A stretch of 64,000 nt of DNA, taken from assembly GCA_937925635.1 (NCBI GenBank), contig CALALX010000028.1, positions 1 to 64,000 on the forward strand, given 5' to 3'. Of the stretch, positions 39,349 to 49,525 are shown piece by piece. Numbering within the stretch: the stretch's first letter is position 1; the number at the start of each line of letters is the position of its first letter. Position numbers and translations under genes: made by a program. Below the pieces are notes generated by a model. That model saw nothing but the letters and a program-made list of their open reading frames with translations, did no database searches and was not told where the DNA came from. The DNA is from an uncultured Caulobacter sp. (GTDB lineage Bacteria; Pseudomonadota; Alphaproteobacteria; Caulobacterales; Caulobacteraceae).

Positions 39349-40247
39349 AACCGCGCGCGGCGCGGGCTGACGCCGTTGTCCTCGAAGAAGTCGATCATCT
39401 GGCGCCAGCCGTCCTGGGCCGCCTTCAGGTCATAGCTGGCCCGGTAGTCGGCGTGGAAGCCGTGCTGGGCGTCGGGATAGACGAGGATGCGCGTCCTGTT
39501 CATCTTGTGGGCCCGCAGCTTGTCGCGCATCGCCTCGACGTCGGCGGCCGGGATGCCCTGATCCCTGCCCGCGTAGAGACCGAGCACCGGGACCTTCAGT
39601 TCGCCGGCCAGGTCCAGCGGCCATTCGCGCTCCGGCTCGGACAGGAACTGGCCGGCGGCCGGACGGGTCAGGCGACCGTACCAGGCGACGCCGCAGCGGA
39701 AATGGCGGAAGCGCTCGCAGGCCAGCCAGACCACCGCGCCGCCCCAGCAGAATCCGGTGACCGCCATCTTCTTTCGCTGGACGTACGGTTGGACGCCCAG
39801 CCACCGCACCGTGGCGGTGAGATCGTTCATGACCTGCGCGTCGGTGGCGGCCCCGACGATCCGGCGGATGGAGGCGAAGTCGGTGAGCGGCGCCGGGTCG
39901 CCCTGCCGCGCGAAGAAGTCGGTGGCGATCGCCACATAGCCCAGCTTGGCGAGACGGCGGCAGACATCGCGAATGTATTCGTGGACGCCGAAAACCTCGG
40001 AAATCACCACCACGACGGGATGCTTCCCGGCCGCGTCGGGCCGGGCGACGTAGGCGGGAATGTCCCGGTCGCCGGCCGGGATCATCACGGCCTCGGCGAT
40101 GAGCCCGCCTGTGTCGGTGACGATCGGCTCCGCCGAAGCCGACGCCGCGGCGGCCGCGTAGCCGGCGAAGAACAGGCCGCCGAGCATGCGGCGTGAGACA
40201 TCGAGATCGCCGGGCTGATTGCCTTCCGGACGGGTGAGCTTGAGCAT
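39345..40247 (-). CDS. exported dienelactone-hydrolase family protein
   Basis: A 300-residue alpha/beta hydrolase of the dienelactone hydrolase family. The catalytic triad is visible: Cys in TGFCWGGAVVW, Asp in LYAGRDQGIP and His in DAQHGFHADY. The N-terminus has SRRMLGGLFFAGYAAAAASASA, a twin-arginine-like signal, so it is probably exported to the periplasm, as are many relatives annotated carboxymethylenebutenolidase. Start ATG 40247. Physiological substrate unknown. It lies downstream of alkB on the same strand, 34 bases away. Confidence 0.88.
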   Translation of the reverse strand: MLKLTRPEGNQPGDLDVSRRMLGGLFFAGYAAAAASASAEPIVTDTGGLIAEAVMIPAGDRDIPAYVARPDAAGKHPVVVVISEVFGVHEYIRDVCRRLAKLGYVAIATDFFARQGDPAPLTDFASIRRIVGAATDAQVMNDLTATVRWLGVQPYVQRKKMAVTGFCWGGAVVWLACERFRHFRCGVAWYGRLTRPAAGQFLSEPEREWPLDLAGELKVPVLGLYAGRDQGIPAADVEAMRDKLRAHKMNRTRILVYPDAQHGFHADYRASYDLKAAQDGWRQMIDFFEDNGVSPRRARF

Positions 40248-40281
40248 GGCGTTTTCCCCAGAGGCGCGGTTTTGTCGCACC

Positions 40282-40917
40282 CTACCCCGCCCGCCCTGTC
40301 CGCGCCAACTCCGGCGCCGGCGCCGCTCGCCGCAGCGTGATGTTGATCCGCCCGCCGCCGGGGACCAGCCGTGACGATCCCGGGAGGATCCTGTCGACGC
40401 CGTGGTAGGCCAATCGCGCCTCGCCCGCGAGCAGGCAGACGTCGCCTGAGGCCAGCCGCACCGAACGGGTCGGGTCCCGGCGAGACAGCCCGCCGATACG
40501 GAACAGCGCCGTGTCCCCAAGGGACACCGACAGCACCGGAAAGCGGAAATCGGCTTCGTCCTCGTCGCGGTGCAAGCCCATGCGGGCGCCGTTCCGGTAG
40601 AGGTTGATCAAGGCGGCGTCGGCCGGGACCTCGGCGTCGGCGAGTTCGGACCACAGCGCCTTCAGGCGCGGCGGGATCGGCGGCCAGGCCCGGTCGGTCA
40701 GCGGATGACGCGGCTCGTAGCGGTAACCGCGCCGGTCGGTGACCCAGGACAGGGGCCCCATTCCGGTGGTCTCCACGCTCATCGGCTTGCCGCCGGGCGT
40801 GGACTGGGCATGGAAGGGCGCCTCGCGCGCGGCGTCGAGAATCTCCATGATCAGGCCGGCCTGTTCGTCTGGCGACAGATGGCCCGGCAGCAAGGTGAAA
40901 CCTGACAAATCCTTCAT
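40282..40917 (-). CDS. alkB: AlkB-type DNA dealkylation dioxygenase
   Basis: An Fe(II)/2-oxoglutarate dioxygenase that repairs 1-methyladenine and 3-methylcytosine in DNA. In the 211-residue protein the iron ligands are His116 and Asp118 (GLHRDED) and His172 (AYHGVDRI); Arg190 and Arg196 lie in the RINITLR motif that binds 2-oxoglutarate. GMGPLSWVTDRRGYRY matches the substrate-side region. Start ATG 40917. It is divergent from the M1 aminopeptidase. The very long frame that continues upstream antisense to the aminopeptidase is not part of the gene. Confidence 0.93.
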   Translation of the reverse strand: MKDLSGFTLLPGHLSPDEQAGLIMEILDAAREAPFHAQSTPGGKPMSVETTGMGPLSWVTDRRGYRYEPRHPLTDRAWPPIPPRLKALWSELADAEVPADAALINLYRNGARMGLHRDEDEADFRFPVLSVSLGDTALFRIGGLSRRDPTRSVRLASGDVCLLAGEARLAYHGVDRILPGSSRLVPGGGRINITLRRAAPAPELARTGRAG

Positions 40918-40971
40918 GATCGTCCCGCGTTCCGAGGGGGTAGCGTGCGCGCCGGGTGGAGGAGACACAAG

Positions 40972-43572
40972 ATGACCGGACGTCCCATGGGCGCCGCCGC
41001 GGTCCTGGCCGCGGTCCTGTTGCTGGCCGGCTGCGGTGATCAGACGCCGAACGCGGCGCGCGCCGTCCTGCCGACCGGCGTGACGCCTCTCCACTACGAT
41101 ATCGCCGTCAAGCCGGACGCCGCATCCCTGGGCTTCAGCGGGACCATGGGCGTCGACCTTCAGGTCGACGAGCCCGTCTCGACCATCACCCTGAACGCCG
41201 CCGAGCTGACCTTCGACAAGGTGCGGCTCGACAACGCCAACGCAGCGCCGAAGGTGGCCTATGACGCCGAGGCGCAGACCGCGACCCTGACGTTTGAACA
41301 GCCGGTCGCCGCCGGCAAGCACCGGCTGACCATCGACTACGCGGGCAAGATCAACCAGCAGGCCCTGGGCCTCTTCGCGGTCGACTACGATACCGCCGGC
41401 GGCAGCAAGCGGCTGCTGGCCACGCAGTTCGAGAGCCCGGACGCGCGCCGCTTCGCGCCGATGTGGGACGAGCCGGCCATAAAGGCGACCTTCAAGCTGA
41501 CCGTCGATGCCCCCAGCAAGGACATGGTCGTCTCCAACACCCCGATCGAGACGACGCAGGCCCTGGCCGGCGGCGTGACCCGGACCACGTTCGCCGCCAC
41601 GCCGAAGATGAGCTCCTACCTGCTGTTCCTGGCCGTGGGCGACTTCGAGCGCGTATCGACCAAGGTCGGCGAGGTCGATGTCGGCGTGGTGGTCAAGCGC
41701 GGCTCGACGAAGGAGGCCGCCTTCGCGCTCGACGCGGCCACGAAGCTGCTGCCCTGGTACGATGACTACTTCGGCGCGCCCTATCCGCTGCCCAAGCTCG
41801 ATCTCGTGGCCGTGCCGGGCGGCTCGACCGCCTTCTCCGCGATGGAGAACTGGGGCGCGATCCTCTATTTCGAAAAGGCCATCCTGGTCGACGAGGCCGT
41901 GTCCAGCGACGCAGACCGCCAGAACGCCTTCACCACCATCGCTCACGAGATCGCCCACCAGTGGTTCGGCAATCTCGTCACCATGAGCTGGTGGGACGAC
42001 CTGTGGCTCAACGAAGGCTTCGCCTCCTGGATGGAGACCAAGGCCACCGACCACTTCCATCCGGAATGGTCGGTCTGGCTGCAGGACCAGGGCCCGCGCG
42101 ACGGGGCGATGAATCTCGACGCCCGCGAGGCGACCCATCCGGTCGTGCAGACCGTCCGGGACGCGCGCGACGCCGCCTTCGACACCATCACCTACCAGAA
42201 GGGCCAGGCGGTCATCCGCATGGTCGAGGCCTGGGTCGGCGAGGACGCCTTCCGACAGGGCCTGCGCGCCTACATGAAGGATCACGCCTACGCCAACACC
42301 GTGTCGAGCGACCTGTGGAGCGCGATCGAGACGGCGTCGGGCCAGCCGATCCTCGAGATCGCCACGGCCTTCACCAGCCAGCCGGGCGTGCCGCTGATCA
42401 AGGTCGCCGCCACCCCCAACGGCGTAAGGCTGACTCAGTCCCGCTTCGGGGTCGACGAGACATCGCGCAAGCCGCTGGCCTGGCCGACGCCGGTCGCCGC
42501 GCAATGGATGGACGGCGCGAAGCCCTGGCGGGGCCTGGTCTCCAAGAGCAAGCCCGTGAGCGTCGACGGATCCGGTCCGTTCATCGCCAACCTGGGCCAG
42601 TCCGGCTACTTCCGCTCCGCCTACGACGAGGCGGCGTTCACCGCGATCCGCGGACGATTCAACAGCGTCCCGCCGGCTGACCAGCTGGGCCTGCTCTACG
42701 ACTACTGGGCCTTCGGTCAGGAGGGGACAACCCCGATCGCCGACTACCTGGATCTGGCCGCCAGCCTGCCTGCCGACGCCAACCCGGTGGTCTGGATGCA
42801 GGTCGTCGGCGTGATCGGACAGATCGATCATCTGTATGATGGCGAGCCCGGCCAGACCGCCTTCCGCAAGCGCGCCATCGCGCTGCTGGCCCCGGTGTGG
42901 GCGAAGTCGGGCTGGTCGTCCTCGTCGCGGGAGCCGGCGACCATGGCGCTGCTGCGCGCCCAGCTGATCGACACCCTGGGCCAGCTGGGCGATCCCGCCG
43001 TCGTGGCCGAAGCCCGCAAGCGCTTCGCGCGCCTCGGCGCCGATCCGTTCGCCCTGCCCGCCTCGGTGCGCGAGCCGGCGCTGCGCACGGTCGCCCGCCA
43101 CGCCGACACGGCGACCTGGGAGACGCTTCGGACCATGGCCCGCACCTCGACCAACGCCCTGGAGAAGGAACAGCTCTACGGCGTCATCGGCGAGGTCTCC
43201 GACCCGGTCCTGGCGAGGAAGACGCTGGAGCTGGCGCTCGGCGAGGAACCGCCGATCACGCTGCGCGATCGCATCCTGCGCACGGTCGGAGCCAACCACC
43301 AGCGGATGACCTGGGACTATCTCAAGGCCAACAAGGCGCGCGCGGACGCCATCTTCGCGCCGGGCTCGCTGGTCACCGCCCTGGCGCGGATCACGGTCGG
43401 CTGGACCGACGCGGCCCTGGCCGGCGAGGCGCGCGGCATGGCCAAGGCCGCGGGCGGCGAGATTCCAGAGCGCCTGAAGGCCAGCCTGTCGGCCGCCGAG
43501 TACCGGGCGAAGGTGAAGGCGCGGCGTCTCAAGGACATCGACGCCTGGGTCCTGAAGGGCGGGGCGGCCTGA
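40972..43572 (+). CDS. M1-family zinc aminopeptidase, putative lipoprotein
   Basis: An 866-residue gluzincin aminopeptidase. The leader (residues 1-21) ends LLAGC, so the enzyme is probably lipid-anchored outside the cytoplasm, unlike cytoplasmic PepN. The exopeptidase motif AMENWGA is at residues 290-296 and the zinc site is HEIAHQW (His325, Glu326, His329) with Glu348 in NEGFASW. The C-terminal half is an ERAP1-like helical domain. Start ATG 40972 with GGAGG upstream. Its stop codon sits in the loop of a perfect GC-rich hairpin. Confidence 0.93.
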   Translation: MTGRPMGAAAVLAAVLLLAGCGDQTPNAARAVLPTGVTPLHYDIAVKPDAASLGFSGTMGVDLQVDEPVSTITLNAAELTFDKVRLDNANAAPKVAYDAEAQTATLTFEQPVAAGKHRLTIDYAGKINQQALGLFAVDYDTAGGSKRLLATQFESPDARRFAPMWDEPAIKATFKLTVDAPSKDMVVSNTPIETTQALAGGVTRTTFAATPKMSSYLLFLAVGDFERVSTKVGEVDVGVVVKRGSTKEAAFALDAATKLLPWYDDYFGAPYPLPKLDLVAVPGGSTAFSAMENWGAILYFEKAILVDEAVSSDADRQNAFTTIAHEIAHQWFGNLVTMSWWDDLWLNEGFASWMETKATDHFHPEWSVWLQDQGPRDGAMNLDAREATHPVVQTVRDARDAAFDTITYQKGQAVIRMVEAWVGEDAFRQGLRAYMKDHAYANTVSSDLWSAIETASGQPILEIATAFTSQPGVPLIKVAATPNGVRLTQSRFGVDETSRKPLAWPTPVAAQWMDGAKPWRGLVSKSKPVSVDGSGPFIANLGQSGYFRSAYDEAAFTAIRGRFNSVPPADQLGLLYDYWAFGQEGTTPIADYLDLAASLPADANPVVWMQVVGVIGQIDHLYDGEPGQTAFRKRAIALLAPVWAKSGWSSSSREPATMALLRAQLIDTLGQLGDPAVVAEARKRFARLGADPFALPASVREPALRTVARHADTATWETLRTMARTSTNALEKEQLYGVIGEVSDPVLARKTLELALGEEPPITLRDRILRTVGANHQRMTWDYLKANKARADAIFAPGSLVTALARITVGWTDAALAGEARGMAKAAGGEIPERLKASLSAAEYRAKVKARRLKDIDAWVLKGGAA

Positions 43573-43582
43573 CGGCCGCCCC
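43561..43582. terminator. hairpin spanning the aminopeptidase stop codon
   Basis: GGGGCGGCC (43561-43569) and GGCCGCCCC (43574-43582) form a perfect 9-bp stem with TGAC in the loop. It lies between convergent genes and lacks a T tract, so it may be a bidirectional stabiliser or weak terminator. Confidence 0.35.
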
Positions 43583-43591
43583 GCGCCGGCG

Positions 43592-43945
43592 TCAGTCTTC
43601 CGTGTAGCGGTAGGACGAGATCTTGCAGACGTCGACGTTGTTGCGGACCAGCGAGTCGCCGTCGTCGAACACGGCCTTGAAGTCGTACTTGCAGTAGCCG
43701 CTGCCGTCGTCGACGTTGATCACCACCGACTGGCCTGGGCGCAGCACGTCGCGGCCGAGGATGTCTTCTTCCCAGTCGTTCTGGCTCACGTTCGAGGCGT
43801 AGAAGCGCACGATCGTGTGGTTGGTTTCGTTGATGATGCGCACGCGCCGGTCTTCCGCCGAGGCGCTGGACACGGCGACCAGGCTGGAGCCGATCAACAC
43901 GGCGGCGGCCATGACGGCGCGGATTTTCTTGGACATGTCGGACAT
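43592..43945 (-). CDS. small secreted protein of unknown function
   Basis: A 117-residue protein with an N-terminal signal peptide (about 1-36, ending SSASA) and an 80-residue mature domain rich in beta-strand-forming residues: RRVRIINETNHTIVRFYASN, then DVLRPGQSVVINVDDGSGYCKYDFKAVFDDG and a second Cys in DVCKISSY. The two Cys could form a disulfide. The family is not known to me. ATG 43945 has AGGGGG eight bases upstream; a second ATG is at 43936. It is divergent from dnaK and convergent with the aminopeptidase. Confidence 0.65.
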   Translation of the reverse strand: MSDMSKKIRAVMAAAVLIGSSLVAVSSASAEDRRVRIINETNHTIVRFYASNVSQNDWEEDILGRDVLRPGQSVVINVDDGSGYCKYDFKAVFDDGDSLVRNNVDVCKISSYRYTED

Positions 43946-44085
43946 TTGCGGTCCCCCTCTGTTTGCGACCCCTCGCGGCCGCGATACAGCGCCTGGAACG
44001 CCTCCGCGCCATGCCCCAAACGGGGGGTGTCGCCCCGGTCGGGTCGGCCAGCCGACAAAGCCCTCAGTTTGGCTGGGGTTTTGCT

Positions 44086-44115
44086 CTTGCGGCACGGGGC
44101 CCGCTTCCCATATGG
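44086..44115 (+). promoter_or_regulatory. sigma-32-type heat-shock promoter of dnaK
   Basis: CTTGCGG (44086-44092), 14 bases, then CCCATATGG (44107-44115) matches the heat-shock sigma-32 pattern (CTTG...CCCAT.T). It leaves a leader of about 140 bases before dnaK that includes the perfect palindrome CTTCTTAAGAAG (44203-44214). The rest of the 317-base gap from 43946 holds nothing else I can name. Confidence 0.6.
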
Positions 44116-44262
44116 CGGTCTTGACGACGGCTTCCGCCAAACCGGGGGCCGGTCCATCCCACTCAGAGGATCCATCGGGGACGGAAGAGAAAAACCGGAG
44201 TGCTTCTTAAGAAGGCTCTTGTCGCCACCGTCCGCCAGACACGGAGTTAGAAAGACCTCAAG

Positions 44263-46170
<1,908 letters not shown>

Positions 46171-46255
46171 CGTTCGGTCTCATGGCGACGGCGCCCCAGG
46201 ACATGACACAAGCCTGCCCGGGGACCGTCGCCGCCGCCTTCGCGAAGGCAGAAGT

Positions 46256-46313
46256 CCCGTCCCTCTCGTCCATCCCGATCACTGAATCGGCGCCGGACTT
46301 GCAGAGGGACGGG
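46256..46313. repeat. inverted repeat in the dnaK-dnaJ spacer
   Basis: CCCGTCCCTCT (46256-46266) and AGAGGGACGGG (46303-46313) are perfect 11-bp inverted arms. A 5-bp pair (CCGAT/ATCGG) lies inside. It sits 43 bases before the dnaJ start, within a 186-base spacer, and could attenuate transcription or protect an mRNA end after dnaK. Confidence 0.55.
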
Positions 46314-46356
46314 CGCTCCACCACTTCACTAGACAAGCTTTAGCGATTGTCCGTCG

Positions 46357-47517
46357 ATGCGTGACTACTACGACATTCTCGGCGTCCAGCGCGGATGCGA
46401 CGAGGCCGCGCTGAAGAGCGCCTTCCGCAAGAAGGCGATGGAGCACCATCCCGACCGCAATGGCGGCTGTGGTGAGGCCGAAACCCGCTTCAAGGAAGTC
46501 AACGAGGCCTATTCGGTCCTGTCCGATCCGCAGAAGCGCGCCGCCTATGACCGTTTCGGCCATGCCGGCGTCAACGGCATGAACGGCGGCGGCGGCCAGG
46601 GCGCCGGCTTCGGCGACGTCCATGACATCTTCAACGAGGTGTTCGGAGACGCGTTCGGCGAGATGTTCGGCGGCGGGCGCCGTCGCCAGAACAACGGCCC
46701 GGCCCGCGGCGCGGACCTGCGCTACGACCTGGAGATCACCCTGGAGCAGGCCTACGCCGGCGCCGAGGTCGAGATCACCGTGCCGGCCTCGATCGCCTGC
46801 GAGACCTGCGACGGTTCGGGCGCCAAGCCCGGAACCAGTCCGACGGTCTGCGGCAGCTGCGGCGGCGCCGGCCGGGTGCGCGCCACCCAGGGCTTCTTCG
46901 CCATTGAGCGCACCTGCCCCCGGTGCGGCGGTTCGGGCAAACTGGTGCTCGACCCCTGCAAGGACTGCCACGGCCACGGCCAGGTCCGGAAGGACCGCAC
47001 CCTGTCGGTGCGTATTCCGGCCGGGGTGGACGACGGCGCCCGCATCCGCCTCGCCGGCGAGGGCGACGCGGGACAGCGCGGCGGCCCGCGCGGCGACCTC
47101 TACATCTTCCTGTCCGTGAGCCCGCACGACCTGTTCGAGCGCGACGGCCTGGACCTGCTTTGCACGGTCCCGGTGGCCATGTGTACGGCGGCGCTTGGCG
47201 GCGAGATCGAGGCGCCCTGCCTGATGGGCGGCGAGAACTGCGATGGAAACTGCAAGATTCCGGTGAAGATTCCCGAGGGGGTTCAGACCGGCAAGACCAT
47301 CCGGCTCAAGGGCCGCGGCATGCCGTCCCTGCGCAGCCGCGAGCGTGGTGATCTGGTCGTGGAGCTGTTCGTCGAGACGCCCACGCACCTGAGCGCCCGC
47401 CAGAAGGAACTGATGCGCGAACTGGCCGAGCTGTGCGGCGACGCCCAGCATCCCCAGGCCACCGGCTTCATGGGCAAGGCTCGGAAATTCTGGGACGGCG
47501 TCACCGGCCAGGCCTGA
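46357..47517 (+). CDS. dnaJ: co-chaperone DnaJ (Hsp40)
   Basis: Delivers clients to DnaK and stimulates its ATPase. The J-domain (residues 1-70) contains the HPD loop (AMEHHPDRNGG); a Gly/Phe-rich linker follows (about 72-108, GMNGGGGQGAGFG). The zinc domain has four CxxCxGxG-type repeats (CETCDGSG, CGSCGGAG, CPRCGGSG, CKDCHGHG). The C-terminal half binds peptides. The 386 residues are normal. A strong terminator follows. Confidence 0.97.
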   Translation: MRDYYDILGVQRGCDEAALKSAFRKKAMEHHPDRNGGCGEAETRFKEVNEAYSVLSDPQKRAAYDRFGHAGVNGMNGGGGQGAGFGDVHDIFNEVFGDAFGEMFGGGRRRQNNGPARGADLRYDLEITLEQAYAGAEVEITVPASIACETCDGSGAKPGTSPTVCGSCGGAGRVRATQGFFAIERTCPRCGGSGKLVLDPCKDCHGHGQVRKDRTLSVRIPAGVDDGARIRLAGEGDAGQRGGPRGDLYIFLSVSPHDLFERDGLDLLCTVPVAMCTAALGGEIEAPCLMGGENCDGNCKIPVKIPEGVQTGKTIRLKGRGMPSLRSRERGDLVVELFVETPTHLSARQKELMRELAELCGDAQHPQATGFMGKARKFWDGVTGQA

Positions 47518-47539
47518 CGACGGTCCGACAGGCGTAGCG

Positions 47540-47571
47540 AAAAGCCCCGGATCACGGTCCGGGGCTTTTTT
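47540..47571 (+). terminator. intrinsic terminator after dnaJ
   Basis: AAAGCCCCGGA pairs with TCCGGGGCTTT around a short loop and runs into six T. It closes the dnaK-dnaJ unit. Confidence 0.9.
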
Positions 47572-47643
47572 GCGCGTCGCATCGTGACTCCGGCGTCATT
47601 TTCTGGCCTCATGTGAACAATGACAAGATAGAGGGAGGTCGCC

Positions 47644-48945
47644 ATGGCCGACGGGTCTTTCGATTTCGGTAGGGCGCAACGCGACAAGGCGGAACGCATG
47701 GCCGCCGCGCGGGAGCATGCGTACTCGATCCCGCTCGAGCAGATCGACGTGGCCAATCCCGACCTGTGGACGACCGACACCCACTGGCCCTACTTCGAGC
47801 GGCTGCGGAAGGAGGACCCTGTCCACTACTGCGTCAGCGGTCATGAGGAAGTCGGCCCCTACTGGTCGGTGACGAAGTTCAACGACATCATGGAGGTCGA
47901 CACCTCCCACAACGTCTTCTCCTCGGACGCCTTCAAGGGCGGCATCACCCTGCGCAACTTCGACGAGGATTTCATCCTCCCGATGTTCATCGCGATGGAT
48001 CAGCCCAAGCACGACGTGCAGCGCAAGACGGTGAGCCCCATCGTCAGCCCCGCCAGCCTGATGCAGCTGGAGCCGATCATCCGCCAGCGCGCGTCCGGCC
48101 TGCTCGACAGCCTGCCGGTCGGGGAAGAATTCGACTGGGTCGACAAGATCTCGATCGAGCTGACCACCCAGATGCTGGCGACGCTGTTCGACTTCCCGTT
48201 CGAGGACCGCCGCAAGCTGACCCGCTGGTCGGACGTCGCGACCGCCGCGCCCGGCATGGGAGTCATCGAAACGGAAGAGCAGCGCCGGATGGAGCTGTTC
48301 GAGTGCGTCGACTACTTCACCCGGCTGTGGAATGAGCGGGTCAACGCCCCGCCGAAGAATGACCTGATCTCGATGCTGGCCCACGGCGAGTCCACGCGGA
48401 ACATGGACCGCATGGAGTACCTCGGGAACCTGATCCTGCTGATCGTCGGCGGCAACGACACCACCCGCAACTCGATCAGCGGCGGTCTGATGTTCCTGAA
48501 CGAGAACCCGGGCGAGTACGACAAGCTGCGCGCCAACCCGAACCTGATCCCGTCGATGGTGTCGGAGATCATCCGCTATCAGACCCCCCTGGCCTACATG
48601 CGCCGCACCGCGCTTCAGGACTACACTCTGGGCGGCAAGACCATCAAGGAAGGCGACAAGGTCGCCATGTGGTACGTCTCGGGCAACCGCGACGAGACGG
48701 CGATCGACAACCCCGACCAGTTCATCATCGACCGCGAGCGTCCGCGCCACCACATGTCGTTCGGCTTCGGCATCCACCGCTGCGTGGGCAACCGCCTGGC
48801 GGAAATGCAGCTGCGCATCGTCTGGGAAGAGATTCTCAAGCGCTACCCGCGGATCGATGTCGTGGGCGAGCCCAAGCGCGTCTACTCCAGCTTCGTGAAG
48901 GGCTACGAGAGCCTGCCCGCCGTGATCCCCGCCCGCGCCAACTGA
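47644..48945 (+). CDS. CYP153-type cytochrome P450
   Basis: A 433-residue P450 most like CYP153, soluble bacterial alkane/fatty-acid terminal hydroxylases. The I-helix oxygen motif is GGNDTTRNS (residues 269-277), the ExxR pair is Glu308 and Arg311, MWYVSGNRDE follows, and the heme thiolate is Cys380 in SFGFGIHRCVGNRLAEMQ. These long matches support CYP153. The ferredoxin and ferredoxin reductase that often accompany CYP153 are absent; a globin gene is coupled instead through a TGATG stop/start overlap. Substrate is inferred to be a medium-chain alkyl compound. Confidence 0.88.
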   Translation: MADGSFDFGRAQRDKAERMAAAREHAYSIPLEQIDVANPDLWTTDTHWPYFERLRKEDPVHYCVSGHEEVGPYWSVTKFNDIMEVDTSHNVFSSDAFKGGITLRNFDEDFILPMFIAMDQPKHDVQRKTVSPIVSPASLMQLEPIIRQRASGLLDSLPVGEEFDWVDKISIELTTQMLATLFDFPFEDRRKLTRWSDVATAAPGMGVIETEEQRRMELFECVDYFTRLWNERVNAPPKNDLISMLAHGESTRNMDRMEYLGNLILLIVGGNDTTRNSISGGLMFLNENPGEYDKLRANPNLIPSMVSEIIRYQTPLAYMRRTALQDYTLGGKTIKEGDKVAMWYVSGNRDETAIDNPDQFIIDRERPRHHMSFGFGIHRCVGNRLAEMQLRIVWEEILKRYPRIDVVGEPKRVYSSFVKGYESLPAVIPARAN

Positions 48946-49379
48946 TGCGGCCCGGCGACGAGGCTTTGGTCGTCCGCTCCCTAGAGCGGGCGGCCGATCT
49001 CGGTGGGGACCTGACGCCACTGGTCTACGCGCGCCTGTTCGCCGACCATCCCGCGATGGAGCCGCTGTTCATCCGTGACAACGACGGCCAGGTGCGCGGC
49101 GAGATGCTGACCCGCGCCTTCGAGGCCATCCTTGATTTCGTCGGCGAGCGCCGCTGGGCCGCCACCCTGATCCAGACCGAGGTAGTCAACCACGCCGGCT
49201 ACGACGTGCCCCCGGACGTCTTCGCGACCTTCTTCGGCACGGTGGCGGCGACGCTTCGCGAGGTGGTCGGCGCCGACTGGACCTCCGACATCGACTCGGC
49301 CTGGTCCCGCCTGCTGGCCGAACTGGACTGGTACGTGAAGCACCCGGACCAGGCGGTGGCGGCGGTGGGTTCGCCTTGA
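48945..49379 (+). CDS. single-domain globin
   Basis: A 144-residue heme globin similar to the globin domain of flavohemoglobins and to single-domain bacterial globins. The helices SLERAADLGGDLTPLVYARLFADHPAMEPLF and GEMLTRAFEAILDFVGE lead to proximal His83 in VVNHAGYDVPPDVFATFF, then VGADWTSDIDSAWSRLLAELDWYV. No reductase domain is fused. It starts in the P450 stop (TGATG), so both are co-translated. Possible jobs are oxygen supply to the P450 or removal of nitric oxide or peroxide; this is inference. Confidence 0.8.
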   Translation: MRPGDEALVVRSLERAADLGGDLTPLVYARLFADHPAMEPLFIRDNDGQVRGEMLTRAFEAILDFVGERRWAATLIQTEVVNHAGYDVPPDVFATFFGTVAATLREVVGADWTSDIDSAWSRLLAELDWYVKHPDQAVAAVGSP

Positions 49380-49400
49380 GGCGCCGCAGACGCCGAGCGC

Positions 49401-49503
49401 CCTTCGACACGCCGCTGCGCGGCTGCGCAGGATGACCGGGATAGAAGGCTGCCCTCCATAGTCATGCTGAGCGGCGCCGCAGGCGCGTGTCGAAGCACGC
49501 AGG
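49401..49503. repeat. dispersed inverted-repeat element (copy 2 of 2)
   Basis: The left arm 49401-49436 matches 11295-11330 at 35 of 36 bases. The right arm 49461-49503 is an imperfect inverted copy. It fills the space between the globin gene and the convergent trpS gene and encodes nothing. Confidence 0.8.
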
Positions 49504-49525
49504 GCGGCTGGCCCGGGTGCGGACC

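Noticed and set aside
40282..43299. 1005-residue minus-strand open frame that would extend alkB upstream
   Set aside because: Only its last 211 codons are AlkB. The rest is antisense to a clear M1 aminopeptidase and has the Arg/Gly/His-rich composition of shadow frames in GC-rich DNA.
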